In this document: positions 42,622 to 50,481 of the stretch, in pieces | How the letters are laid out: every line of letters begins with the position of its first letter | How positions within the stretch are numbered: the stretch's first letter is position 1 | NCBI RefSeq assembly: GCF_000800015.1 | Contig: NZ_JUGR01000002.1 | Span: forward strand, 434,001 to 498,000 | Length of the DNA: 64,000 nucleotides | Direction of reading: 5' to 3' | Source: Terriglobus sp. TAA 43 | GTDB taxonomy: Bacteria > Acidobacteriota > Terriglobia > Terriglobales > Acidobacteriaceae | Translations under genes and position numbers: made by a program | The notes under the pieces: model-generated | The model's input: only the letters and a program-made list of their open reading frames with translations | The model's database searches: none | What the model was told of the DNA's origin: nothing

Positions 42622-43397
42622 TTAGTCACCGTGGTCACAGGATAGTTGCCGTAGCTATAGCTGAAGTTGCGGCTGAAGGGGATCGTCTTATTGATGTATT
42701 GGTCGATCCACATGTCCACTTCCGTGATCTTGCTGCGGGGGACGAAGACCACATCACGCGGTTCCAACGTGGCGATGACGCCATTCGGGTGCCCTTTGGT
42801 GTAGTTCCTTACGCTGACGTAGAAGACATTCGCATGATTGTCCGACGTGCGGCGGATGATCGCCACCTGAGCAGTGCGAGCCATATCAGTCATGCCACCG
42901 GCAGCGATGATGGCCTGCAGAACGTCCATACCTGACACTAGCTGGATGGCACCCGGAGACTTCACCTGGCCTCCCACATAGACTGTGGTGCCATAGCGCA
43001 TGATCGTGATGTCGGGTACGGCATTGGCAGCGATGCCCGCGTCACGGAGCGCGTTGGTAATGACGGAAGCGGCCTGCGTCGACGTGTCACCAGCGAGCAG
43101 GACATTACCCATCAACGGAATGGAGACACGGCCATCAGGACCGATCGGGCCAACGTGGTTCAATTCCGCATTGTTGGGGAAGTTGATTGAAAGTTCATCG
43201 CCTGGGGCGAGGCGATATTCCTCCAGCGTGTAATGAGCGGGAGGTACCGCGGCGGGCTGGGCCGGAGTCTGACCGAACGCTGTGAACGGCATCCACAAAG
43301 TCGAAGACGCAGCCAGTAACAACGCCGCCAAAGGGAAGAGGATGCACCTGTTTTTCCGTGGATAAACCGGAACCATGTCTCCCCCCGCGTCTCTCAT
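42618..43397 (-). CDS. Polysaccharide export protein (Wza-like, SLBB domain)
   Basis: 259 residues. Signal-like segment at about 20-43 (end AFGQT), no lipobox. The Poly_export pattern YRLAPGDELSINF is followed by GPIGPDGRVSIPLMGNVLLAG, then SLBB-like VYVGGQVKSPGAIQLVSGMD with VLQAIIAAGGM. It forms the outer-membrane polysaccharide channel or its periplasmic collar. The start may be the ATG at 43397 or at 43376. First gene of the leftward arm, it shares a 134-bp region with the divergent copolymerase gene. The short form lacks the C-terminal amphipathic helix of E. coli Wza as far as I can judge. Confidence 0.9.
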   Translation of the reverse strand: MRDAGGDMVPVYPRKNRCILFPLAALLLAASSTLWMPFTAFGQTPAQPAAVPPAHYTLEEYRLAPGDELSINFPNNAELNHVGPIGPDGRVSIPLMGNVLLAGDTSTQAASVITNALRDAGIAANAVPDITIMRYGTTVYVGGQVKSPGAIQLVSGMDVLQAIIAAGGMTDMARTAQVAIIRRTSDNHANVFYVSVRNYTKGHPNGVIATLEPRDVVFVPRSKITEVDMWIDQYINKTIPFSRNFSYSYGNYPVTTVTK

Positions 43398-43417
43398 TCA
43401 AAGTGGTATCAAATGTT

Positions 43418-43434
43418 ATTATTGCCTAAATAAT
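43418..43434. promoter_or_regulatory. AT-rich palindrome in the exopolysaccharide divergent region
   Basis: ATTATT at 43418-43423 pairs with AATAAT at 43429-43434 around GCCTA, 20 bp upstream of the wza-like start. A candidate protein-binding site or part of the promoter. Only the symmetry supports it. Confidence 0.4.
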
Positions 43435-43459
43435 GGTGCGGGGTCACGAGAGAAGCACA

Positions 43460-43476
43460 GGTTGGATCTACCAACC
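43460..43476. promoter_or_regulatory. GGTTGG/CCAACC palindrome in the exopolysaccharide divergent region
   Basis: GGTTGGATCTACCAACC has perfect 6-bp arms around a 5-base centre. It lies roughly midway between the two divergent operons of the exopolysaccharide locus, where a shared regulator would bind. No regulator gene is next to it. Confidence 0.5.
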
Positions 43477-43531
43477 GAGATGACGCCATTTGCCTCGATG
43501 CTTTTCCGGTGAAATTACGAAGCGGTTTTGA

Positions 43532-45562
43532 GTGACGACAATTCTTAACCCCACTCCTACGGTTAGCGTCCCGCCCCCCAGGCTTGGGCTGCGTTCCCCA
43601 TCGCTGCGCGATCTCCTGAACATTGCGTTCTACTATCGCCGCCTCGCATTTCTGCTGGCGACGGTGCTGCTGTTGATCGGCGTTCTGGTGGCGTTACTGC
43701 TGCCGCCCTCCTACATGGCTCGAGCGCGACTGTTGGCACTGAACGGGGGCGTGTATGACCTGCAGTCCGGTGGTGTTCCGAATGCGCGTTCACTCACTGC
43801 ACCTCCCGCGGCCGATGTGGAACAGCAGCTTTTGGAAAGTGCCGAACTGCATCGCGATGTGCTTCGACGCGAACTGGGCAATCGTGTCTCTCCAGAAGAT
43901 TTTGAAAAGCGACTGGTCCAGTTTGAAAACCATCTGAAGGTCTCGAAGCTGGAAACCGGCGATGTGATTGAAATCACCTATCGCGATCGCGATCCACAAC
44001 GAGCGGCCGCTGTATTGAAAACGCTGCTGGCGGTGTATTTCGAAGAACGGTCCGAAATTCTCACTTCGGGCCGAGTGGCGTTCCTGACCCAGCAAAGAGA
44101 CAACATTCGTGCCCAGCTCGACGCCGCAAACGGGCAGATTGAAGCCTACGAAAAGCAGCACGGCGTGGTGGACGTGAAGGGTCAGATCGATTCCGCCGTA
44201 CAGTTGGACGGCCAGTTGCGACAGCGCATGGCTGAGGCTGAGACATCGGTTGCTGATGCGCGACGTAGCGTGGATGTGTTGCAGAACAACGCATCCCATG
44301 TGCCGCAGGAAGTGGAGCTGTTCCGCGACAATACGGAAGCCGCACACACCATCGGCACCATGGAATCGGACCTGTTCAAACTGCAGGCAAAGCGTGCAGA
44401 CCTAATGTCGCGCTATCTGCCTACTTCCCCCTTTGTTGCACAGGTGGATGCGCAGATTGCTCAGTTGGAAACGTCGATTGAACAGCAAAAGAAACAGGTT
44501 TCTGTGTCGACGCGAGTGGGCTACAACAGCTTTAAAGATCAGGTCAACGGACAGCTTTCGCAGGCACAGGCCACGCTTGCCGGAGCGCAGGGCCGTTACA
44601 ACGTGTTGCAGACACAAGTCGCCGAATCGCAGGGCAAGCTGAAGGATCTGATCAGTGTTAATGACACTCTGGCACGCCTGACGTCACAGCGCGATCTGTT
44701 GGCAGAAACCGCAAAGAACTATGCAGAGCAGGTGGAGAAGGCGCGCGTCGAACAGAACCAGACGATGACCTCCGGCACCACGAATGTACGCGTGATCGAA
44801 ACGCCCACGGTGCCGCGCAAACGCACTAACTCCCGTTTGCTATTCATTGCCGCGGCTGTCGTGGCTTCTGTTCTGATCACGATCGTGGTGGTCATCGTGG
44901 CATCCAGCATGCGCGAAACCTTCCTCTCGCCGGACGAAGCGGAACGTAGCCTGCACCTGCCTGTGCTTTCAGATATCGCGCGACGCGGTGCTCCAGAACA
45001 GACAGCGCGACGCGCCTTCGGCCGACTGATTGCCGCAGCAGATTCCGTTCCCACTGGCGGTCAGGGCAAGACAATCCTGTTGCTAACCGGGCAGAACGAA
45101 GGGGGCATGGGCATGGTGGCACGCGGCCTGGTGGAGGCACTGGAACCACGCTCGCCGGGACGCGTAGCGTTAGTGCACATGGAAGAAGAAGGCGAGACAC
45201 CTGTAGAAGGTTCCTTGCTGGCGCTTCGCCCGCTGACGAAAGATGCGGTTGTCACGGTTGGCATGACCATGACGCGGTCACGACTGATCAATCTCTTCCA
45301 CGAACTACGCTCCACCTACGACTACGTCGTAGTGACAGCACCGCCTGCCTATCAGTGGTTTGAAAGTGTGGAACTGACCACCGTCGCCGACCTGACCGTA
45401 CTCATCCTTGCCGCGGAAAAAACACGCAGGCCGGTGGTTGAAACGATCTTGACACAGGCCAGCTACATTGGCGGCAACGTGGATGGCCTGGTGATGACAG
45501 GCCGCAAATACTACATACCCGGCTGGCTGTACCGCATGCTGCTGGGACGAGGAACAGCATGA
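43532..45562 (+). CDS. Wzc/GumC-like polysaccharide copolymerase with degenerate kinase domain
   Basis: 676 residues, GTG start. A Wzz-type region with membrane helix 1 at about 38-58 and helix 2 at about 438-465 encloses a long periplasmic coiled coil (RDNIRAQLDAANGQIEAYEK onward). The cytosolic C-terminal domain is a BY-kinase relic: where Walker A should be, the sequence reads LTGQNEGGMGMV, with no GKS/T; the A' region reads VALVHMEEEGE; the Walker B position reads YDYVVVTAPP with Thr for Asp. A tyrosine-rich tail is absent. It should control chain length but not phosphorylate. It overlaps the next gene by 4 bases. Confidence 0.9.
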   Translation: MTTILNPTPTVSVPPPRLGLRSPSLRDLLNIAFYYRRLAFLLATVLLLIGVLVALLLPPSYMARARLLALNGGVYDLQSGGVPNARSLTAPPAADVEQQLLESAELHRDVLRRELGNRVSPEDFEKRLVQFENHLKVSKLETGDVIEITYRDRDPQRAAAVLKTLLAVYFEERSEILTSGRVAFLTQQRDNIRAQLDAANGQIEAYEKQHGVVDVKGQIDSAVQLDGQLRQRMAEAETSVADARRSVDVLQNNASHVPQEVELFRDNTEAAHTIGTMESDLFKLQAKRADLMSRYLPTSPFVAQVDAQIAQLETSIEQQKKQVSVSTRVGYNSFKDQVNGQLSQAQATLAGAQGRYNVLQTQVAESQGKLKDLISVNDTLARLTSQRDLLAETAKNYAEQVEKARVEQNQTMTSGTTNVRVIETPTVPRKRTNSRLLFIAAAVVASVLITIVVVIVASSMRETFLSPDEAERSLHLPVLSDIARRGAPEQTARRAFGRLIAAADSVPTGGQGKTILLLTGQNEGGMGMVARGLVEALEPRSPGRVALVHMEEEGETPVEGSLLALRPLTKDAVVTVGMTMTRSRLINLFHELRSTYDYVVVTAPPAYQWFESVELTTVADLTVLILAAEKTRRPVVETILTQASYIGGNVDGLVMTGRKYYIPGWLYRMLLGRGTA

Positions 45563-46545
45563 AGCTGAGCGCCGTAATGCCGCTGAAGACCACGGGACGG
45601 CACTACGCCGACAATATTCCCCGCTGCGATATTCTCTTCTCTTCCCTGCGCCATTTCTCCACGCCGGATATCTTTGACCGCTTCCTGATCGTCGTTCCGC
45701 ATGACGAAGTGGAAGCTGCAAAGAAGTATTCGCGCGCATGGAACGACTTCCCCATCGAGATTGTCGATGAGAGCGAACACTTCGGTGTCTTCCAGAAGTA
45801 CAACCAGCGCCACCAGATTCGTAACTGGCACCGGCAGCAGATCATTAAGCTGTACGGCTCCGAACTAATTGACACCGAATACTTCCTGGTCTTCGATCCA
45901 GACACGTTCGCCACGCACCCCTTCACCATTGACACGCTGTTGCCCGGCGGCAAAGCGCTGACACATATGCAGTCGCGCGAAATCGAAAAGGTCTTCTGGA
46001 GTAACTCCGCAGAGCTGTTGAAGCAGGACCCACATCTGGAAAAGGACGGCATCTGGCTTACGCCTGTGACCATGTCCGCCACGCTATGCCGTGCCCTACA
46101 CAAGCGCCTGGAAGGCATGTTCAGCATTCCGTGGATGGAGGTCCTTCTACAGCGCTACGCCATGGATTGGACCGAGTACACACTGTACTGGCTGAATGCG
46201 GAACAACAAGGATTGATCGATCAGTTCCACGCCTTCCCGCAACCAGGCGGTGTGGAGTTGCACACCAGTCAAAGCATCTGGCGCGCAGGTACGGGCGGCG
46301 AGAACCTGCAGAAGTGGGATGCTGCAAAGCATTTCTCGCCGGACGACAAAGGCATCTTCGCCGTGATCCAGAGCAACACCGGCCTGAACATCGATCAGAT
46401 TACGAAGAAGCTGGAACCGTACATGCCGATTCAGCGTCAACCGTATAACCGGCAGTTTGACGTGAAACTGAAGATTGCAGAAACCTACTCCGCAATTGTC
46501 CGGCAGGTAATGAAACGGGCAGGCGGCGCATTAGGCGGCCGCTGA
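45559..46545 (+). CDS. DUF6492-like, possible glycosyltransferase of the exopolysaccharide locus
   Basis: 328 residues, soluble. The pattern SAVMPLKTTGRHYADNIPRC, FDRFLIVVPHDEV, WHRQQIIKLYGSELIDTEYF and LVFDPDTFATHPF is that of DUF6492, a family of GT-A-like proteins; the DPDTF segment sits where a DxD motif would. HTSQSIWRAG and FAVIQSNTG are near the end. The likely role is addition of a sugar in the cytoplasm, but no activity is proven. ATGA overlap with the copolymerase gene couples the pair. It closes the rightward arm and is followed by a terminator. Confidence 0.72.
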   Translation: MKLSAVMPLKTTGRHYADNIPRCDILFSSLRHFSTPDIFDRFLIVVPHDEVEAAKKYSRAWNDFPIEIVDESEHFGVFQKYNQRHQIRNWHRQQIIKLYGSELIDTEYFLVFDPDTFATHPFTIDTLLPGGKALTHMQSREIEKVFWSNSAELLKQDPHLEKDGIWLTPVTMSATLCRALHKRLEGMFSIPWMEVLLQRYAMDWTEYTLYWLNAEQQGLIDQFHAFPQPGGVELHTSQSIWRAGTGGENLQKWDAAKHFSPDDKGIFAVIQSNTGLNIDQITKKLEPYMPIQRQPYNRQFDVKLKIAETYSAIVRQVMKRAGGALGGR

Positions 46546-46568
46546 TTTAAACTGCCGATGGCAAATAG

Positions 46569-46594
46569 AAAGGGGACGGTTGCCCCTCCCCTTT
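46569..46594. terminator. Hairpin terminator between convergent genes
   Basis: AAAGGGGA at 46569-46576 pairs with TCCCCTTT at 46587-46594, with a T-run ending it. It lies between the DUF6492-like gene and the leftward paralog gene. Confidence 0.7.
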
Positions 46595-46613
46595 TGTATT
46601 GCTGTTGAAGTGT

Positions 46614-47489
46614 TTACATCCCTGCCGGAGGCGGCGGGGGAGGATTGTCGCCGCCACGGCGTTGTCCTTCCGGCCCACCGAAACCGCGACGTCCGAAGCC
46701 ATGATCCTGAGCAGCCTGCACGGTGTATCCCGTCGGTACCTGGAACAAAGTGGCAACGGGTTCCGCTTTGGTGAGGCCGCTAACCGTCATGGTGTCTGAT
46801 CCGCGGAATGGGTTCACGTCCGAGCGGCTGAGTTCCACCTTCAGGTCCTGCGAGAACCATTCCTCATGCGTGGTGACAATCGGAGCCGTGTTCCCCATGG
46901 TGTTTGCGGGAATGGTGCGCGTGATGCGCTTGCCCGTAGCAACGACACCGGCAATCGTCTTGCTGCCCAGATCGGTAGTGGCAACGTTCTTGTCCTCACG
47001 GGGTCCACGATGTGGAGCGCCTTCCGGCTGGGCCTGCGCATTGTCACCGGCTGGCGGAGGTCCCCCAGGGCCGCGACGTCCTGCGCCGCGAGGCTCAGGA
47101 ATGGCGCGCACAACGGCAATTTTCTTTTCCGTACGAAGCGTCGTAATGGTCTTCGCGACAGGATCAAAGATTGTGATCATCGTGTGCGGCTGGGTATCAG
47201 TGCCATGCGCGGGAAACGTAACCTCTTCACGAGTGCGACCCAACGAATCGCGCGAGACCGTGCGCGTGGCGGTGTGCGTAAGCGTGGTGCCATCCTGCAG
47301 CTTTTCAGTCGCCGTGGTGGTGAAGGTAGCGGAATACGGCGCGTTGGTTACAGGCTGATGTCCGAAGCCGAACCCCATGGGACCGGGGCCTCCGGGGGCA
47401 AATGGGTGAGCGCCCGGCCCGGCGGGTCCCTGAGCCAGGACCGGAAGCGCGGCCAGCAAAACCGAGGCGGAAAGCAGATGCAATTTCAT
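46614..47489 (-). CDS. Secreted protein of an Acidobacteriota paralogous family (copy 2)
   Basis: 291 residues with AGGAG eight bases before the ATG. The signal peptide ends ALPVLAQG. Family segments in order: LQDGTTLTHTATR, SRDSLGRTREEVTF, IFDPVAKTITTL, DLGSKTIAGVVATGKRITRT, IPANTMGNTAPI, EEWFSQDLKVEL and EPVATLFQVPTGYTVQ. The C-terminus is low complexity, rich in Gly and Arg and ending with six Pro. The central insert (GAGRRGPGGPPPAGDNAQAQ) is also low complexity. It lies 92 bp downstream of copy 3 in the same direction, so the two may be one operon. Function unknown. Confidence 0.82.
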   Translation of the reverse strand: MKLHLLSASVLLAALPVLAQGPAGPGAHPFAPGGPGPMGFGFGHQPVTNAPYSATFTTTATEKLQDGTTLTHTATRTVSRDSLGRTREEVTFPAHGTDTQPHTMITIFDPVAKTITTLRTEKKIAVVRAIPEPRGAGRRGPGGPPPAGDNAQAQPEGAPHRGPREDKNVATTDLGSKTIAGVVATGKRITRTIPANTMGNTAPIVTTHEEWFSQDLKVELSRSDVNPFRGSDTMTVSGLTKAEPVATLFQVPTGYTVQAAQDHGFGRRGFGGPEGQRRGGDNPPPPPPAGM

Positions 47490-47581
47490 GGTTCGAACTC
47501 CTGTAGAAGGACGGTCTGATAACTAAAGACGGGGATTTCTAGAGAAAGTGGCACACGGAAGGAAGAAATTTTTCATTCTGC

Positions 47582-48379
47582 CTACTGCGGCTGATTTTGC
47601 TTGCGTTCCGTATAGCCTGGAGGCGGCTGAAAGAGGATTGCAGCAGGGTCCGCAAAGCTGGCAGACTCCAGCAGCATGGTCTGGGTTCCCATGCGCGGGT
47701 CGTCATTCACATTCCGCACCAGGATGCCACCGCCTTCTACGGACATGCAGTTCTCTCGCGTAACGACAATGGGCCGATCGTTGCCAAAGAAATTCACCGG
47801 ATAAGTTTCCTTTGTCCGACGCGACTTGCAGGAAATCCCCTGCACGGTATCGAAGCCGAGGTCTTCGCTCTTGATCTCCGGGCGCATCTCTGCCGATCCT
47901 CCTGGCTGATTCGATAGAACAGCGGCGCCGGAACCTGCCGACGCAATTATGGCTTTAACAGTCTCGGCCCCTAAAGCACCAGCCCCGGTGACAACACCCG
48001 ATGATGACGGGGTAGCAGGCAGCGTTCGCAGACCAGGATTCTGCGCAGGTCGGTGCATTTCAACCCGGATGTATGTGTGAGGCACACTCTGCCCCTCGCC
48101 TTCCTGGTAGAAGTACGTCACTCCGGTGATTGGGTCCACAATGTTCACGCTGCGCATAAGGGTGGAACGGCCCGGCATCTGTATCTCGTTCTCATTCCGA
48201 GTGCGGCCATACGCATCACGAATCATCACGCTATGCGTGGTACGCGTAATGTGCGTGCCGTCCGCAAGCGTCTGTTGGATCGTGTGACTGTAAGTAAAAG
48301 TGCCTGGTTGGCGTTGAGCGGAAACAGTAACCACAGCAGTAGAAACAAGGAACGCAACCACAGACCATCGGGCCAGCAT
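47582..48379 (-). CDS. Secreted protein of an Acidobacteriota paralogous family (copy 3)
   Basis: 265 residues; signal peptide ends VTVSAQRQ. Family segments in order: LADGTHITRTTHS, IRDAYGRTRNENEI, NIVDPITGVTYFYQ, DLGFDTVQGISCKSRRTKE, FFGNDRPIVVTREN, and DDPRMGTQTM with PAAILFQPPPGYTERK. It is clearly related to the copies at 46614-47489 and 11038-11838, but pairwise divergence is high. No catalytic residues stand out. An immunoglobulin- or lipocalin-like beta fold is conceivable. It is first of a possible two-gene leftward unit. Confidence 0.82.
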   Translation of the reverse strand: MLARWSVVAFLVSTAVVTVSAQRQPGTFTYSHTIQQTLADGTHITRTTHSVMIRDAYGRTRNENEIQMPGRSTLMRSVNIVDPITGVTYFYQEGEGQSVPHTYIRVEMHRPAQNPGLRTLPATPSSSGVVTGAGALGAETVKAIIASAGSGAAVLSNQPGGSAEMRPEIKSEDLGFDTVQGISCKSRRTKETYPVNFFGNDRPIVVTRENCMSVEGGGILVRNVNDDPRMGTQTMLLESASFADPAAILFQPPPGYTERKQNQPQ

Positions 48380-48455
48380 CCGAACACGCCTTTCTCTTGC
48401 AGTGAGGCGATTCTAAGCAGGGCCCTGAAAAATCCGCAACGCCAATTTACGCAGA

Positions 48456-49328
48456 TTAAACCGCTGCCAGCGTACGCAGAATGCTGACGTTGCGAAGGGT
48501 ATCACCGGGTTCGTCTACAGGAGTTTCCGCAATGAAGGCACAATGAGCAAAACGCGGATCGCGCAGGATGCGGCGGAAGGGTTCCGGGCCAATGGTGCCG
48601 TCGCCAATGTGTTCGTGGCGGTCAAGCTTGCTGCCCTGCGGCGCCTTCGCGTCGTTGCAGTGCCACACCTTCACTCGCCTTGTGCCGAAGCTTTCTTCAA
48701 TGAGCGCGACTGTCTCTTCATAGCCTTCAGCCGTCACAATGTCGTATCCCGCGACGTGAATGTGGCAGGTGTCCAGGCAAACATCGACTGGAGCGCAGCG
48801 GTCCAGCATGTGGAGCAAATCCGCTACCTGATCCAATTTGCCACCCATGCTGAACTCGCTGCCCGCGGTGTTTTCAATGAGTATGCGGAGTTGTGAGCTC
48901 TGGCAATTAAGACCATCCACAGCGCGTTCGATGTTCTCTGCTGCGTGTTGCAGCGCTTCGGCGCGTGTCAGTCCCTTCCACGAACCAGGATGAAAGACGA
49001 GGAAGTCTGCACCAAGTGCGAGTGCGCGCTCCACTTCACCACGAAACGCGGCAGTCGAGTTCTTGCGCACCTCTTCACTCTGCGAACAGAGATTAATCAG
49101 GTACGACGCATGGATCGTCAACGGAGAGATGTCGTGTTGCACACGCAGCGTACGCATCTTTTCCGCATCTGCAGCGCTCACGACAGAAGGCTTCCACTGA
49201 CGCGGCGAGGAAGAAAATATCTGGAAGCAGTTAGCACCGCAGTCAACTGCTCGCTGCACCGCGGTCCAGGTGCCACCGCTGGTGGAGAGGTGAATGCCGA
49301 TGCGTCGGGGAGAGTTCAAAGAAGCCAC
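48456..49328 (-). CDS. nfo: Deoxyribonuclease IV (endonuclease IV)
   Basis: 290 residues, the usual size. The AP-endonuclease-2 TIM barrel has the metal ligands in order: IGIHLSTSGG, TIHASYLINL, LVFHPGSW, LIENTAG, VCLDTCHIHVAGYD, VWHCNDAKAPQGSKLDRHEH with the family signature, and FIAETPVDEPGD. It cuts DNA 5' of abasic sites in base excision repair and needs zinc. It is a stand-alone leftward gene. A divergent small membrane protein gene starts 75 bp away. Confidence 0.94.
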   Translation of the reverse strand: MASLNSPRRIGIHLSTSGGTWTAVQRAVDCGANCFQIFSSSPRQWKPSVVSAADAEKMRTLRVQHDISPLTIHASYLINLCSQSEEVRKNSTAAFRGEVERALALGADFLVFHPGSWKGLTRAEALQHAAENIERAVDGLNCQSSQLRILIENTAGSEFSMGGKLDQVADLLHMLDRCAPVDVCLDTCHIHVAGYDIVTAEGYEETVALIEESFGTRRVKVWHCNDAKAPQGSKLDRHEHIGDGTIGPEPFRRILRDPRFAHCAFIAETPVDEPGDTLRNVSILRTLAAV

Positions 49329-49403
49329 ACTTTGATGGTAGCGGAGAGCAGACTGCGTGCGAGACTGTGTGTGGTTCTCAACCAGACCCGAAGGGAATGA
49401 GCT

Positions 49404-49820
49404 ATGTCAGCACCGCAGAACTTCCAGAACCACGGACGCTTTGATCCGAAGTTCCACTTCTTCACAATTCCGTTGGCCCTGTTTTGCTTCATAGCTTCGA
49501 TCTTTCATGTGTGGAAGCAGCCCACTCCGCCAAACATTTTGCTAGTGCCCGTTACATTCGTGCTTTTCATGGTGGCCGGCATTGCACGCGGGTACGCGCT
49601 GCAGGTCCAGGATCGCGTGATCCGATTGGAAGAATCGCTGCGCATGGAGCGGCTGGGCATGTCGTCTGCTGGATTAACCATTCGCCAGTTTGTGGCACTG
49701 CGTTTCGCATCCGATGCGGAATTGCCTGCGCTGACGGAACGTGCACGTGCCGAAAAACTTTCGGGCAAGCAGATCAAACAGGCGATTGTGAACTGGCGCG
49801 CGGATTACGAGCGCGTTTAA
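49404..49820 (+). CDS. DUF6526-like small membrane protein
   Basis: 138 residues. The N-terminus SAPQNFQNHGRFDPKFHFFT matches the QxxxNHxRxxPxYH start of DUF6526. Two membrane segments follow (about 20-38 and 48-68: LALFCFIASIFHVWK and NILLVPVTFVLFMVAGIARGY), then a cytosolic helical tail (RLEESLRMERLG, LSGKQIKQAIVNWRADYERV). There is no known function. The end lies 10 bp from the convergent lipocalin stop. Confidence 0.75.
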   Translation: MSAPQNFQNHGRFDPKFHFFTIPLALFCFIASIFHVWKQPTPPNILLVPVTFVLFMVAGIARGYALQVQDRVIRLEESLRMERLGMSSAGLTIRQFVALRFASDAELPALTERARAEKLSGKQIKQAIVNWRADYERV

Positions 49821-49830
49821 TCGTTCGCCT

Positions 49831-50352
49831 CTAACGCGTGCCTGTCTGTTGCGGATAGATCAGTTGGCCGGGGTCGTACCCGGCCTGCTGCACAAGGTTC
49901 AGGATGTGGGTGCGGTCTGCATCAGCAACGTGTGGCGTGCGTGACAGTATCCACATGTATTTGCGAGTAGGTTCGCCGACGATGGCCCATCGATACTCCG
50001 GATCGAGGCCAATGATCCAGTAATTTCCATAAAACGGCCAGAAGAACGTTACTTTGAGCTTCGCATTCGTCACAGAATCAGCCACTTTTGCCCTGCCTTC
50101 AGCGACCTTTGGCGAGCCATCCTGCTGAATGCAGCAATTGTGCACGAGAATTTTCTTGCCATCTTTGGAGTATTCAGCAATGACATCACGCTGGCATTTC
50201 TTTTCAAAGCGATTCGGCAGACGCGCAATCTCATACCACTTGCCGAGATAGCGATTGAGATCAACATGATCGACGGTCTTCAGCGGCAGTTGAGTCATGC
50301 TGGAATTCACCCCTAACGAAAGAAGAAGGACAAGCAGTCCCATACATTTCAC
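49831..50352 (-). CDS. Bacterial lipocalin (Blc-like)
   Basis: 173 residues. A short hydrophobic signal segment without a lipobox Cys is followed by lipocalin motif 1: VDLNRYLGKWYEIARLPNRF, the GxW signature. KVTFFWPFYGNYWIIGLDPEYRWAIVGEPTRKYMWILSRTP carries motifs 2 and 3. The C-terminus GYDPGQLIYPQQ fits Blc. Blc-type proteins bind fatty acids or lysophospholipids near the outer membrane. As no lipobox is seen, this form may be soluble in the periplasm. It has a Cys pair (HNCC) in the middle. Confidence 0.9.
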   Translation of the reverse strand: MKCMGLLVLLLSLGVNSSMTQLPLKTVDHVDLNRYLGKWYEIARLPNRFEKKCQRDVIAEYSKDGKKILVHNCCIQQDGSPKVAEGRAKVADSVTNAKLKVTFFWPFYGNYWIIGLDPEYRWAIVGEPTRKYMWILSRTPHVADADRTHILNLVQQAGYDPGQLIYPQQTGTR

Positions 50353-50433
50353 GATTCCGTTGGATGCGTCGTTGGCTGCCGTGTGTGTTCGAATATCTCT
50401 GGTTTAATTTGCTTAGTTTCTTGCTGTGAAATA

Positions 50434-50463
50434 GAGAAGGCACCCTCTACAGGGTGCCTTCTC
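50434..50463 (-). terminator. Hairpin terminator of the reductase gene
   Basis: A perfect 13-bp inverted repeat (arms 50434-50446 and 50451-50463, loop CTAC) lies 19 bp beyond the reductase stop on the minus strand. The T-tract is short. Confidence 0.8.
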
Positions 50464-50481
50464 TTGTGTTCATGCTCGAAC

